Shown piece after piece: positions 27,896 to 37,850 of a DNA stretch of 64,000 nt. The notes beneath the pieces are model-generated. The model made no database searches. It saw nothing but the letters and a program-made list of their open reading frames with translations, and had not been told where the DNA came from. Within the stretch, counting starts at the first letter, position 1; each line of letters begins with the position of its first letter. The DNA comes from Stappia sp. GTDB lineage: Bacteria; Pseudomonadota; Alphaproteobacteria; Rhizobiales; Stappiaceae. Position numbers and translations under genes: made by a program. The stretch lies in NCBI GenBank assembly GCA_002722295.1, contig PBLF01000005.1:165122-229121 (forward strand), read 5' to 3'.

Positions 27896-29158
27896 ATGAG
27901 GCGAGTAGTCGTAACCGGCCTCGGCATGGTCACGCCAATGGCGTGCGGTGTCGAGGAGAGCTGGGCCCGGATTCTCAAGGGCGAAAGTGGCGCGTCCCGC
28001 GTGACGAGTTTCGAGGTCGATGACCTCGCCTGTCAGATCGCCTGCCAGATTCCGCGCGGCGACGGTTCCAACGGTACGTTCAATCCGGACGACTGGATGG
28101 ACCCGAAGGAGCAGCGCAAGGTCGACGACTTCATCGTCTTCGCCATGGCCGCCGCCGAGCAGGCCATTCGCGATTGCGGCTGGAGCCCCGAGACCCCGGA
28201 AGAGCAGTATCGCGCTGGCGTGCTGATCGGCTCGGGCATCGGTGGCCTGCAGGGCATCGAGGCGACCGCCCATGTCCTGCGCGACAAGGGTCCGCGTCGC
28301 GTCTCCCCGTTCTTCATTCCCGGCCGGCTGATCAATCTCGCCGGCGGTTACGTCTCCATCCGCCACGGCCTCAAGGGGCCGAACCACGCGGTCGTGACCG
28401 CGTGTTCGACGGGCGCCCACGCCATCGGTGATGCCGCGCGCCTGATCGCGCTGGACGATGCCGACGTGATGGTCGCCGGCGGCACGGAGTCTCCGGTTTG
28501 CCGCCTTGCGCTGGCGGGCTTTGCCGCCGCGCGTGCGCTGTCCACCGGGTTCAACGATCGTCCGCAGGAGGCCTCGCGCCCCTACGACGCCGGTCGTGAC
28601 GGCTTCGTCATGGGCGAGGGCGCCGGCGTGGTCGTGCTCGAGGAGTACGAGCGGGCCAAGGCGCGTGGCGCCAAGATCTACGGCGAGGTGATCGGCTACG
28701 GGCTTTCGGGCGATGCCTATCACATTACCGCACCGTCCTCGGACGGCGACGGCGCCTTCCGCTGCATGCAGGCGGCGCTGAAGCGTGCGGGCATGACCGC
28801 CGGCGACATCGACTATGTCAACGCCCACGGCACGTCCACGCCGCTCGGCGACGAGATCGAGCTCGGCGCGGTGCAGCGGCTGGCCGGCGATGCGGCCGCA
28901 AAGCTGACCATGTCGTCCACCAAGTCGTCGACCGGCCACCTGCTGGGCGCGGCGGGTGCCATCGAGGCGATCTTCTCGCTTCTGGCCATGCGTGACGGCA
29001 AGGCGCCCCCGACGATCAACCTGGTCAATCCGTCCGTCGAGACGGAGATCGACCTGGTTCCGAACACGCCCAAGGACATGACCATCGACACGGCGCTGTC
29101 GAACTCCTTCGGCTTCGGCGGCACCAACGCCTCGCTGGTGTTCCGCAAGGTCGCCTGA
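27896..29158 (+). CDS. fabF: beta-ketoacyl-ACP synthase II
   Basis: Condensing enzyme (420 aa) that elongates acyl-ACP with malonyl-ACP. The thiolase-fold triad is Cys170 (TACSTGAH), His311 (NAHGTSTPLGD) and His348 (SSTGHLLGAAGA), with Lys343 conserved. I prefer the ATG at 27896 over the GTG at 27893 because an AGG lies 6 bases upstream. Cys-His-His identifies the FabF/FabB class rather than FabH. Confidence 0.98.
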   Translation: MRRVVVTGLGMVTPMACGVEESWARILKGESGASRVTSFEVDDLACQIACQIPRGDGSNGTFNPDDWMDPKEQRKVDDFIVFAMAAAEQAIRDCGWSPETPEEQYRAGVLIGSGIGGLQGIEATAHVLRDKGPRRVSPFFIPGRLINLAGGYVSIRHGLKGPNHAVVTACSTGAHAIGDAARLIALDDADVMVAGGTESPVCRLALAGFAAARALSTGFNDRPQEASRPYDAGRDGFVMGEGAGVVVLEEYERAKARGAKIYGEVIGYGLSGDAYHITAPSSDGDGAFRCMQAALKRAGMTAGDIDYVNAHGTSTPLGDEIELGAVQRLAGDAAAKLTMSSTKSSTGHLLGAAGAIEAIFSLLAMRDGKAPPTINLVNPSVETEIDLVPNTPKDMTIDTALSNSFGFGGTNASLVFRKVA

Positions 29159-29290
29159 CGACCTGGATTTCGTCTTGTGGCGCCCGGCCCGTCGAGGCCG
29201 GGCGGCCCGGACGCCACTCTTCGCGGTTTGGCCACAATTGCACGGCAATTGGCGAAAACCTTTCCTCGATCGAGCTGACCGACGGGACCC

Positions 29291-30478
29291 ATGACCGAGA
29301 CGCCACCCAAAGATCCCGACCATGGCAATGAGCAGGAGACGGCCCCTTACCGTCCCCAGCCCAAGAGCCCGCGCGAGGCCATCCAGCCCGAACCGGGGCC
29401 CCAGCCCCCGGTGCGCTCGCGCCACGTGCGCAATCCCTTCGTCATCGTCATCAACGCGATCCTGACGCTCGCCGTGCTCGGTGTGATCGGCGTCGGCGGC
29501 CTGCTCTACTGGGGCAAGGGCGAATTCGACGCGCCCGGTCCGCTGGCCGAGGAAAAGACCGTCCTGATCTCGTCGGGATCCGGCCTGCAGTCGATCGCCG
29601 ACCGGCTGGAGCGTGAAGGCGTCATCTCCGACAGCCTCGTCTTCTGGGGCGGTGTTCAGATCTACAAGAACGCGGGCAAGCTCAAGGCGGGTGAATATGC
29701 GTTCGAGCCGGGCAGCACGATGCGCCAGGTGATGAACGACCTCGTCAGCGGCAAGGCGGTCTACCACACGCTCACCATTCCGGAAGGGTGGACAAGCGCC
29801 CAGATCATCGAGCGCGTGCGCGAGCATCCCGTTCTCACCGGCACCATCGACGAGATCCCGCCCGAGGGCGCGATGCTGCCCGAGACCTATACGTTCACGC
29901 GCGGCATGTCCCGGCGCGAGATCGTCGACGACATGATCGAGGCCCAGACGAAGGCGCTTGCCGAGATCTGGGAGCGGCGGACCGACGGCCTGCCGGTGGA
30001 GACGCCGGAAGAGCTGGTGATCCTCGCCTCGGTGGTCGAAAAAGAGACCGCGCGCGCCGATGAACGCCCGCGGGTCGCCGGCGTCTTCGTCAACCGCCTG
30101 CGCCGGGGTATGCGGCTTCAGTCGGATCCCACGATCCTCTACGGCCTGCATGGCGGCAAGGCATGGACCAGCGATCGCTCGGCCCTGACGCGCTCCGACA
30201 TGGACAAGCCCAACCCCTACAACACCTATCAGATCGACGGCCTGCCGCCGGGACCGATCGGCAGCCCGGGCCGGGCATCCATGGAAGCGGTGGCCAATCC
30301 CTCGCGCACCAAGGACCTGTATTTCGTTGCCGACGGAACGGGCGGGCACGTCTTCGCCGAGACCTACGAGCAGCATCAGCGCAACGTCGCGAAATGGCGC
30401 AAGATCGAGCGCGAGCGCCGTGCCGAGCAGCAGCAGAACGAGCAGGCGCAGCCGTCCGGGAACGGATCGGCGAACTGA
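29291..30478 (+). CDS. mltG: endolytic murein transglycosylase
   Basis: Inner-membrane lytic transglycosylase (395 aa) that cuts nascent glycan strands and sets their length. A proline-rich cytoplasmic N-terminus (about 1-48) is followed by one transmembrane segment (about 50-75), a LysM-like subdomain and the YceG domain. The catalytic glutamate is E250 in LASVVEKETA. The C-terminus is Gln-rich. Same strand as fabF and yicC, an arrangement conserved in this order. Confidence 0.95.
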   Translation: MTETPPKDPDHGNEQETAPYRPQPKSPREAIQPEPGPQPPVRSRHVRNPFVIVINAILTLAVLGVIGVGGLLYWGKGEFDAPGPLAEEKTVLISSGSGLQSIADRLEREGVISDSLVFWGGVQIYKNAGKLKAGEYAFEPGSTMRQVMNDLVSGKAVYHTLTIPEGWTSAQIIERVREHPVLTGTIDEIPPEGAMLPETYTFTRGMSRREIVDDMIEAQTKALAEIWERRTDGLPVETPEELVILASVVEKETARADERPRVAGVFVNRLRRGMRLQSDPTILYGLHGGKAWTSDRSALTRSDMDKPNPYNTYQIDGLPPGPIGSPGRASMEAVANPSRTKDLYFVADGTGGHVFAETYEQHQRNVAKWRKIERERRAEQQQNEQAQPSGNGSAN

Positions 30479-30526
30479 CGCGAAGGGCCGGTCGTGCACG
30501 GTCGGCCCGCCAGACCGGGGCAGGGG

Positions 30527-31450
30527 ATGACAGGCGAGAGACACAGGACCGCAGCAGCCGACGCGCTCAACAGCATGACGGGCTTCGGGCGCGCCGAGGG
30601 CACGCTGGGAACCGCGCGGTGGACATGGGAACTGCGCTCCGTCAACGGCAAGGGCCTCGACGTTCGCCTGCGGCTTCCCGGTGGCCTTGAGTCCATCGAG
30701 ACCCAGGCGCGCGAGATCGTCTCCCGGCGGGTGTCGCGCGGCAATGTCTCCGCAAACCTCTCCTATCAGCGCGGGCAGGGTGACCTCGTTCCCCAGGTCA
30801 ACGAGACGGGGCTCAATGCGGTCCTGGCCTCGCTGGAGGCGATCCGTGCCCATGTTCCCGATGCCGCTCCGGTGGCGCTGGAAGCGATTCTCGCGCAAAA
30901 GGGCGTCATCGATTGGAAGGAGCCGGAAGAGGATGAGACCGAGCGCGAGGCGCTTGAGACCGCGCTTCTGGAGGGCCTCGGTGAAGCGCTGAACGCGCTT
31001 TGCGCCATGCGGGCCAGCGAGGGGCGCGCCATCGAGACGGTGCTGCGCGGACAGCTTGCAACCATTGCGGATCTCACCCAGCAGGCCGAGGATGCGCCCT
31101 GTCGCAGCCTCGATGCGATCCGGGCCCGTTTGTCGGCCCAGGTGGCGGCGCTGATGGAGACGGGGGCCGGGCTCGAGCCGGCGCGCCTGCACCAGGAAGC
31201 CGCGCTGCTTGCCACCAAGGCGGATATTCGCGAGGAGCTGGACCGGCTGGTCGCCCATGTGGCGGCGGCGAGGGCGCTTCTCGACAAGGGCGGGCCCGTC
31301 GGGCGCCGTTTCGATTTCCTCGCGCAGGAGTTCAACCGCGAGGCCAACACGCTGTGCTCGAAGTCGAACGGCACGGAGCTGACCGCCATCGGTCTGGAGC
31401 TCAAGACCGTCATCGACCAGATGCGCGAGCAGATCCAGAACCTGGAGTGA
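30527..31450 (+). CDS. yicC: YicC/YloC family endoribonuclease
   Basis: A 307-aa protein with the N-terminal SMTGFGRAEG signature and the C-terminal DUF1732 region (EFNREANTLCSKSN). YicC homologues have been shown to be endoribonucleases acting on small RNAs. I chose the ATG at 30527, behind a GGGGCAGGGG stretch. The ATG at 30575 (MTGFGRA) is possible and 30494 less so. Located between mltG and gmk, with gmk starting 5 bases after the stop. Confidence 0.93.
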   Translation: MTGERHRTAAADALNSMTGFGRAEGTLGTARWTWELRSVNGKGLDVRLRLPGGLESIETQAREIVSRRVSRGNVSANLSYQRGQGDLVPQVNETGLNAVLASLEAIRAHVPDAAPVALEAILAQKGVIDWKEPEEDETEREALETALLEGLGEALNALCAMRASEGRAIETVLRGQLATIADLTQQAEDAPCRSLDAIRARLSAQVAALMETGAGLEPARLHQEAALLATKADIREELDRLVAHVAAARALLDKGGPVGRRFDFLAQEFNREANTLCSKSNGTELTAIGLELKTVIDQMREQIQNLE

Positions 31451-31455
31451 CTGCG

Positions 31456-32160
31456 ATGGCTGGTGCCGCCACCACGGACATGCATGGAACCGTCGTCACG
31501 GCGGATGAGGCGGAGGCGAGCCGGCGCGGCCTGATGCTGGTGCTGTCCTCGCCCTCGGGCGCGGGCAAGTCCACCATCGCTCGCCAGCTTCTGGACCAGG
31601 AGACCAATCTCAAGCTCTCCGTCTCCGTGACCACACGTCCGCGCCGCACGAGCGAGATCGACGGCGTTCACTACCATTTCATCTCGCGGGACCGCTTCGA
31701 GCAGATGCGCGACCGCAACGAGCTGCTGGAATGGGCCGAGGTGCACGGCAACTTCTACGGCACGCCGCGCGATCCGGTCGAGGAAGCCCTTTCGGCGGGC
31801 CAGGACGTGCTGTTCGACATCGACATCCAGGGCACCTTCCAGCTTTACGAGGCGGTGCGCCCGGACGTGGTGTCGATCTTCATCCTGCCGCCGTCCATCG
31901 CCGAGATGAAGTCGCGCCTTCATCGGCGCGCCGAGGACACGCCGGAGATCATCCAGCGGCGTCTCAAGACCGCTGTCGGCGAGATGAAGCACTGGTCGCA
32001 GTACGACTATGTGATCGTCAATGATGACCTGCAGCGTGCCTTCGAGGGGGCGCGTGCGATCCTGCGCGCGGAGCGGCTCAAGCGCGAGCGCAGCCCGGCG
32101 ATCGGCGCCTTCATCGACGGCATGGTGAGTGACCTCAAGCGCGAGACCGGCGAGAGCTGA
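31456..32160 (+). CDS. gmk: guanylate kinase
   Basis: Phosphorylates GMP to GDP (234 aa). The P-loop SSPSGAGKST is at 31-40. The GMP-binding SVTTRPRR and GVHYHFIS segments and the DIDIQG motif are present. The ATG at 31456 has GGAG at 8 bases, formed by the end of yicC, so the genes are coupled. The 25-residue N-terminal extension before the P-loop domain is longer than in E. coli. Confidence 0.97.
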   Translation: MAGAATTDMHGTVVTADEAEASRRGLMLVLSSPSGAGKSTIARQLLDQETNLKLSVSVTTRPRRTSEIDGVHYHFISRDRFEQMRDRNELLEWAEVHGNFYGTPRDPVEEALSAGQDVLFDIDIQGTFQLYEAVRPDVVSIFILPPSIAEMKSRLHRRAEDTPEIIQRRLKTAVGEMKHWSQYDYVIVNDDLQRAFEGARAILRAERLKRERSPAIGAFIDGMVSDLKRETGES

Positions 32161-32258
32161 CACCGCGTATCTGTCGCTTTCGGCTATCTGGTTCCGCTGC
32201 TTCCCATCTTTGCCGTGTCCACTGAAACCTCTTCATCCTTGCTGAGGGCACCAATGGG

Positions 32259-32292
32259 CCCCGGGTCGCGGGCCGCAGGCCCTTGCCCGGGG
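32259..32292. terminator. large hairpin between convergent gmk and rsmA
   Basis: Outer arms CCCCGGG/CCCGGGG (32259-32265, 32286-32292) enclose an inner stem GGGCC/GGCCC. It is very stable but has no T run, so it may be a rho-type or bidirectional end structure. Confidence 0.45.
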
Positions 32293-32328
32293 TGACGCCG
32301 GAGGGGCAGGGGAGGTCTGTGGGGCGTC

Positions 32329-33171
32329 TCAGCCCCTGGCGAAGGCGTTCGCGACCTGCACGAATTGGGCGACGTCCAGCTCCTCGGCGCGGCGTGTCGG
32401 CGTGATGCCGATACCCTCGAGGATCCTCTCCGCATCGGGATCAAGCGCCTTGAGGCTCGCGCGCAGCATCTTTCGCCGTTGTCCGAAGGCGGCGGCCGTG
32501 ACGCGCTCCAGCGCCTTCAGGTCGACCGCGAGCGGTGTCTCGCGCGGTGTGAGGTGCACGATGGCCGATGTGACCTTGGGAGGGGGCGTGAAGGCCTTGG
32601 GGCCGACGTCGAAGGCAATGGTCGAATGGCAGCGCCATCCGGCGAGCACGCCGAGCCGGCCGTAGGCCTTGTCGCCGGTCGAGGCGACGATGCGTTCGGC
32701 GACTTCCTTCTGGAACATCAGCGTGAGCGACTGCCACTCCGGTGGCCACGCGGGACGTGTGATCCAGTTCAGCAGGAGCTGGGTGCCGACGTTGTAGGGC
32801 AGGTTGGCGACGATCTTGAGCGGTCCGCCCTCCGCGATGCCGGCAAGATCCAGTGTCAGCGCGTCGGCCTCGATCACCTCGAGCCTGCCCGGGTAATGGG
32901 CCGCGATCTCGGCAAGCGCCGGCAGGCAGCGCGGGTCCTTTTCCACCGCCACGACCTTTTTGGCGCCAGCGACGAGAAGCGCCCGGGTGAGACCGCCCGG
33001 ACCCGGGCCGACCTCCAGAACGGTGGTCTGCGACAGGTCGCCGGCGGTACGGGCGATGCGCAGCGTGAGGTTCAGGTCGAGCAGAAAGTTCTGCCCAAGC
33101 GCCTTCTTCGCCTGCAGCTCGTGGGTGCGGATGACCTCGCGCAGGGGCGGAAGCGTGTCGATCTGGCTCAT
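32329..33171 (-). CDS. rsmA: 16S rRNA (adenine1518-N6/adenine1519-N6)-dimethyltransferase
   Basis: KsgA/RsmA (280 aa), which dimethylates two adjacent adenines in helix 45 of 16S rRNA late in 30S assembly. The KALGQNFL start signature, motif [13 protein letters not shown] (51-62) and NLPY (123-126) are present. The ATG at 33171 lies 10 bases after pdxA, so it is the last gene of the lptF-lptG-lptD-surA-pdxA-rsmA run. An open frame upstream overlaps pdxA and is not used. Confidence 0.97.
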   Translation of the reverse strand: MSQIDTLPPLREVIRTHELQAKKALGQNFLLDLNLTLRIARTAGDLSQTTVLEVGPGPGGLTRALLVAGAKKVVAVEKDPRCLPALAEIAAHYPGRLEVIEADALTLDLAGIAEGGPLKIVANLPYNVGTQLLLNWITRPAWPPEWQSLTLMFQKEVAERIVASTGDKAYGRLGVLAGWRCHSTIAFDVGPKAFTPPPKVTSAIVHLTPRETPLAVDLKALERVTAAAFGQRRKMLRASLKALDPDAERILEGIGITPTRRAEELDVAQFVQVANAFARG

Positions 33172-33181
33172 GAAACGGGGA

Positions 33182-34204
33182 TCACGCGATAAGGCCGGGA
33201 TCGGCAAGCACGGCGGCCAGCCGCACGGCGGCGGAAAAGCTGTCGGCGCGCGCGGTTCCCGCCCCGGCAATTTCCAGCGCCGTCCCGTGGTCGGGAGAGG
33301 TCCGCACGAAGGGCAGGCCGAGCGTTGCGTTCACTGCCTCGTGAAAGGCGAGCGTCTTGGCCGGAATAAGCGCCTGGTCGTGATACATGGCCAGCGCGCA
33401 GTCATAGGTGGCGCGGGCCTCCTCGTGAAACATCGTGTCGGCGGGCAGGGGGCCGCGCGCGTCGATGCCCTCGGCGCGAAGGGCGGCAACGGCTGGAGCG
33501 ATGACGGCGGCATCCTCTTTTCCAAGCGCGCCGTCCTCGCCCGCGTGCGGGTTGAGCCCGGCAAGCGCCAGACGAGGGTTCGCGATGCGGAAGCGCTCGA
33601 TCATGTCCTTGTGCACGATGCGCGCCACGTCGATCACCAGTTCGCTGGTCAGAGCCTCCGGCACCCGCGACAGCGGAATATGCACCGTCACAGGAACCAC
33701 CAGCAGGTCCGGACCGGCGAGCAGCATGACGGGAAAGCTCTGCCGGCTGCCGGCACGCATGGCCAGCTCGCCCAGGAATTCCGTATGTCCGGGATGGGGG
33801 AAGCCGGCGTCGTAAAGCGCCTTCTTGTTGATCGGGCTGGTGACCAGCGCATCGGCGACGCCGCCGGTCACGTCGGCGACGGCCCGTTCGATGGATGCGA
33901 TCACGTGTCCGGCGGTTTCCGGATCGGCGATGCCCGGGCGGTCGGCGATCGGCGGCAGGTCGAGGGGAACCACCGGCAGCGAATCGGGAAAAAGCTCGCA
34001 GGCCTTGTCCGCGTCCGTCTCGACGACGGGCACATCGAGCCCCAGCCGTGCCGCGCGTGCGGCAAGGAAGGGGGCGTCGCCGATCACATAGAAGGGTGGC
34101 AACGCGCGTTCGATCCTCTCCGACCAAGCGGCAAGGATCACGTCCGGCCCGATGCCGCCGGGCTCTCCGAGGGTGACCGCGAGCGGGCGGCGACTGGTGC
34201 GCAT
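33182..34204 (-). CDS. pdxA: 4-hydroxythreonine-4-phosphate dehydrogenase
   Basis: NAD-dependent enzyme of the DXP-dependent pyridoxal-phosphate pathway (340 aa). The GEPGGIGP start motif, GHTEFLGE, and the three metal-binding histidines expected in VTVH (H175), GLNPHAGE and MYHDQ are visible. It begins 4 bases after the surA stop, so translation is coupled; surA-pdxA-rsmA is a conserved order. Confidence 0.97.
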   Translation of the reverse strand: MRTSRRPLAVTLGEPGGIGPDVILAAWSERIERALPPFYVIGDAPFLAARAARLGLDVPVVETDADKACELFPDSLPVVPLDLPPIADRPGIADPETAGHVIASIERAVADVTGGVADALVTSPINKKALYDAGFPHPGHTEFLGELAMRAGSRQSFPVMLLAGPDLLVVPVTVHIPLSRVPEALTSELVIDVARIVHKDMIERFRIANPRLALAGLNPHAGEDGALGKEDAAVIAPAVAALRAEGIDARGPLPADTMFHEEARATYDCALAMYHDQALIPAKTLAFHEAVNATLGLPFVRTSPDHGTALEIAGAGTARADSFSAAVRLAAVLADPGLIA

Positions 34205-34208
34205 GGGA

Positions 34209-35135
34209 TCAGCGATAGTCGATGATGGCGCGTGAACGCATCTCGCGCAGCAGGCGGCGGCTCATCTGCTCGCCTTCCTTGTTGCGCAGCTCGTCCTCGA
34301 TCTCCATGCGCGCGGCGGCGTTGGACTGGATCTCGCGCTTGTTGCAAAGGACCAGAAGCTCGAACCCCTTCTGCGCGGGCTGGGGCGGGGTGGCCTTGCC
34401 AGCGGAGGTCTTCTCCAGAACTTCGCGGATGGGGGCGGGGACCTCGGTCTCGAGGCGCGTACGCACGGGCATCACCACGACCTCGCGATATTCCTCCGCC
34501 AGCGCGTCCGCCTGCTCGCAGCTCGTGAGGCGGGACCGGAACTGCTCGGCCTGGCGCTTGCGCTGCGCCTTCTGTCCGTTGGACGCCTTGCCGGGCACGA
34601 CGAAGATCACAGAGCGGACGCTGTATTCCATCGAGGTGCTGCGGTTCTTCTCGTCCTTGCGCTGAAGGGCGGCGATGATGTCGGCCTCGGAAATCTGGAC
34701 GTCGCGCTGGAAGCGGGCGCGCAGGATCTGGGTCCAGCCGATCTCGGCCTCAAGGCGGTCGCGCAGCGTGTCGGGGCTTATGCCCGACTGGCGAAGGGCC
34801 TGGGTGAGCTGGCTGGTGGAGAGCTTCACGCGGCGCGCGATGTTGGCATAGGCGTTGTCCACGTCCGACTTGGACACGCTGATCCGCAGCCGGGATGCCT
34901 CGGCCTTCTTGAGCTGCTCGTCGATCAGCTCCTCCTGTGCCGCGCGACGGGCGGTGGCACCGCCACGCCCGGTGGTCAGGCGCAGGAGCTTGGCCCGCTG
35001 GCTGATGTCATAGGTGGTGATCGGCGTGCCGTTGACGACGACCTTGATCGACGTCTGTGCCTCGACGGGAGAGCCCGCCACGCCGATCGCGAAGACCATG
35101 GCTGCGACGACGGCCATCCAGCGCAGTGCACTCAT
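34209..35135 (-). CDS. surA: SurA-type periplasmic chaperone
   Basis: A 308-aa exported protein with a signal peptide (cleavage near VEA-QT, residue 27) and a SurA N-terminal domain (from [16 protein letters not shown]). It would escort outer-membrane proteins, including LptD, across the periplasm. I do not see a clear parvulin peptidyl-prolyl isomerase signature, so it is probably a chaperone without that activity. The ATG at 35135 has GGGGGA upstream. Between lptD and pdxA, the standard position. Confidence 0.88.
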   Translation of the reverse strand: MSALRWMAVVAAMVFAIGVAGSPVEAQTSIKVVVNGTPITTYDISQRAKLLRLTTGRGGATARRAAQEELIDEQLKKAEASRLRISVSKSDVDNAYANIARRVKLSTSQLTQALRQSGISPDTLRDRLEAEIGWTQILRARFQRDVQISEADIIAALQRKDEKNRSTSMEYSVRSVIFVVPGKASNGQKAQRKRQAEQFRSRLTSCEQADALAEEYREVVVMPVRTRLETEVPAPIREVLEKTSAGKATPPQPAQKGFELLVLCNKREIQSNAAARMEIEDELRNKEGEQMSRRLLREMRSRAIIDYR

Positions 35136-35429
35136 AGTTTCCCCCTGGGTCTCGCCCGACCTGCCCGCCCGCGCGGAACAAGGTGTCGGACGGATCATCT
35201 CGAACTTCCCGTTGCGCTCCCAGACGATCCCGACGCCATGTCGGGCCGTGTCGCAAGGAGCGGTCTCATTTGGCGACGGACGGATCCGCCGTGGCCGGTC
35301 TCAAGCCTGACGCAGGGTCCCCGCCCGTGGCGGCCGCGTCAAGCCGTCCGGTGTCCAGGATCATGCCATGCCACCGGAAAACGGCCAAAAATCGTCCGGC
35401 GTCGCCTCTTGGGCGTGTGGGCGGACGGA

Positions 35430-37850
35430 TCAGTTGTCGGCAGAGCTGGAGAACTCGGTGTCGCCGATGGTGCGCAGGCCGAAGCGGAAGAAGAACATCC
35501 GGTCCGTCGTCTGGCCGTTGTTGCGGCTGCGGTCCTCGGCATAGGCGAAGGACATGGAGAAGCCCTCGTCGTCGTAGCCGATGCCAAGGCTGTCGCGGAC
35601 GGTGTTCTTGCGCTGCAGGTCGTAACGCATGGAACCGAAGAGGCGCCAGTTTTCCTGAAGGCGCAGGCTGGCCGAGCCGATTATCTCCTCGCGCGGCGTG
35701 GTGATGCCGAGCGCGGGCTGCGAGGAGAGATAGGCATACGCCAGATTTCCGGTGACCGGACCGTAGATGCCCGTTGCCTCCACCTGGCCGCGGCGCATGG
35801 CGAGCGATTTGCCGTCGAACCGCCCCTGCGCGCCGAGGCGGAAGCCCTGGAACGTGTCGAGGTAGACGCTGCCGACGTAGTCGCTCGAACCCGTTTCGAG
35901 GCCGGAACTCGTCGTCGCGCCGAGAATGTCGGGCGTGCGGTACGAGTTCGTCCCGGCGAGATGGAAGGAACGGCCGAAGAGGGCGGAGACGTTGAACAGG
36001 TCGTCGAACTGGACGCTGTATTTCAGGCCGACGTTCGCGCGCGTGCCGCCTTCCGACCGGTCGAAGCCGGAGAACTTGTCGTATTCGAACAGCGTCGTGG
36101 AGTCGAAGACGATGCTCTGGGCGTCATCGTTGGGCAACTCGCCGATGCGCCCCTCGTTGGGACGCACGATGATCTGCGCGACGGGCTCGATGATCTGGTT
36201 GCCGCCCTCGAAGGTGCCGATGAACGGGAACCGGTAGTCGAGACCGATGGCCGGCATGATGCGGCCGACGACGGATTCACCGGTCAGCGAGTTGACGTTG
36301 CGATCCTGCGAGGCCAGGAAATAGAGGTCACCCTTCACATAGGCGAAGGGGGTGAAGACCTGGCCGAGCGGATCGGTGATCGTCGAACGCCAGTCAGCGC
36401 GCAGCGAGGTGCGCGTGAAGGTGCCCTCGATACCGCGGAACCGGTCCACGCCACCGATGCTGATGGCATCGGTGCGCTGTCGTGTCAGGCTCGTCAGGTT
36501 TCCGGTGAGCGACAGTTCGCCGCCCGCGACCGGATCCTCGAAGATGTAGTTCCAGTCAACGACCGGGTGCACGAAGGGCTGCTTGTCCTGCAACATGCTG
36601 CCCACGGGCAGGAAGCCGTTGGGCGAGTTCAGCGCCGGCGCGGCCGAATAGTCCTCCTGCGAGATGCGGAAGGCGTAGGCGCGCATGTCGAAGCGGTTCC
36701 GCTCGCTCTGACCTGTCATGTAGAGCTGGGACACATCGCTCGCGTTGCCGAACTTGGCGAAGCTGTAGTCGTTCAGGAACGCCCGGTCGGTGCGCCAGGA
36801 GAGATCCCAGCCCCATTTCCAGCGGTCATTGATGAAGAAATCGCCCTGGGATGCGATGACGCCACGGAAGCGGCGATTGCCGCTCGAGGTCGAATATTCG
36901 CCAGGCTGGGCCTGAAACAGGCCGCCCGCGTGGATCGAGTAGGACCCGTCGATCAGCTTCTGGCGCCAGTCGACCTGGCCGAGCACGCCCTGCTTGGTCA
37001 GGGGCGTCGCGGTCACAAGCAGGTCGTAGCTCGGATCGAGCGCGAAATAATAGGGGATGCGCACGCCCGCGCCGACGCGGTCGCCAAAGACCGCGGACGG
37101 CGTCAGGAGGCCCGACTTTCGCCTGACGGACGGATCGGGCATCGACAGATAGGGAAGATAGGCGAGAGACCGGCCGAAGAACTCCAGGGAGGCCTTCTCG
37201 AACTCGATCGTCTTTTCTTCCTGGTTGTGCACGATCGTCTGGGCGCGAATGCGCCACAGCGGCGGCTTGTCCGGCGGGTTCCTCGGCGAGGTGTAGACCG
37301 TGTAGACGCCGTTGTTGAACGTGGTGCGGTTGCCCGCTTCGCGCTTGGCGCTTTCGGCGAGAAAGCGGGTACGCTGGGGCGTGTCGAGCTGAAGCTGGGC
37401 CGCGAAACCGTCGCGCAGGTCGTCGGACAGGTCCATGGACGCAGCGCGGACGACGTTTCCGCCGGGCTCGGTCAAACGGACATTACCCGTGGCGCGCAGG
37501 CGGTTCTGGCGACGATCGAAATCGACCCGGTCGGCCTCCACCGTGTTGTCGCCATAGTAGATCTGCACGTTGCCGACGGCGGAAATGATGTCGCGGTCGA
37601 AGTCGTAGCGCAGCTCGTTCGCTTCGAGCAGGAGCGGCTCGGCCGGGTCGACCTGACCGGCAAGCTGATCCGTGAGGCCGGACTGGGCGCGGGAGGAAAC
37701 CACCGCTCCCGAAACACCGAGCACGGCGAGCGCAAGGCCAGCCAGGGCGGTGCCGCGCAGCAGGGCGGAGCAGCGCGCACGCAGGCTCACTCCGGCCCGC
37801 ACGCGGGAGGCCGATGTCGTCACCATGTCCGGAAGTTCGGCCGAACTCAT
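35430..37850 (-). CDS. lptD: LPS-assembly protein LptD
   Basis: Outer-membrane beta-barrel (806 aa) that inserts lipopolysaccharide into the outer leaflet with LptE. The ATG at 37850 overlaps the lptG stop as TGATG and has GGAGG upstream. A long signal region (about 1-53) precedes an OstA/LptA-like N-terminal domain (LLLEANELRYDFDRDIISAVG) and a barrel with many aromatic strands ending at residue 806. The mature protein has no cysteine at all, so it cannot use the disulfide-based maturation known for E. coli LptD. A 294-base gap without a recognisable gene separates it from surA. Confidence 0.95.
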   Translation of the reverse strand: MSSAELPDMVTTSASRVRAGVSLRARCSALLRGTALAGLALAVLGVSGAVVSSRAQSGLTDQLAGQVDPAEPLLLEANELRYDFDRDIISAVGNVQIYYGDNTVEADRVDFDRRQNRLRATGNVRLTEPGGNVVRAASMDLSDDLRDGFAAQLQLDTPQRTRFLAESAKREAGNRTTFNNGVYTVYTSPRNPPDKPPLWRIRAQTIVHNQEEKTIEFEKASLEFFGRSLAYLPYLSMPDPSVRRKSGLLTPSAVFGDRVGAGVRIPYYFALDPSYDLLVTATPLTKQGVLGQVDWRQKLIDGSYSIHAGGLFQAQPGEYSTSSGNRRFRGVIASQGDFFINDRWKWGWDLSWRTDRAFLNDYSFAKFGNASDVSQLYMTGQSERNRFDMRAYAFRISQEDYSAAPALNSPNGFLPVGSMLQDKQPFVHPVVDWNYIFEDPVAGGELSLTGNLTSLTRQRTDAISIGGVDRFRGIEGTFTRTSLRADWRSTITDPLGQVFTPFAYVKGDLYFLASQDRNVNSLTGESVVGRIMPAIGLDYRFPFIGTFEGGNQIIEPVAQIIVRPNEGRIGELPNDDAQSIVFDSTTLFEYDKFSGFDRSEGGTRANVGLKYSVQFDDLFNVSALFGRSFHLAGTNSYRTPDILGATTSSGLETGSSDYVGSVYLDTFQGFRLGAQGRFDGKSLAMRRGQVEATGIYGPVTGNLAYAYLSSQPALGITTPREEIIGSASLRLQENWRLFGSMRYDLQRKNTVRDSLGIGYDDEGFSMSFAYAEDRSRNNGQTTDRMFFFRFGLRTIGDTEFSSSADN

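Noticed and set aside
27398..31258. A 1286-codon minus-strand frame across acpP, fabF and mltG
   Set aside because: It spans several well-supported genes on the other strand and shows no similarity of its own.
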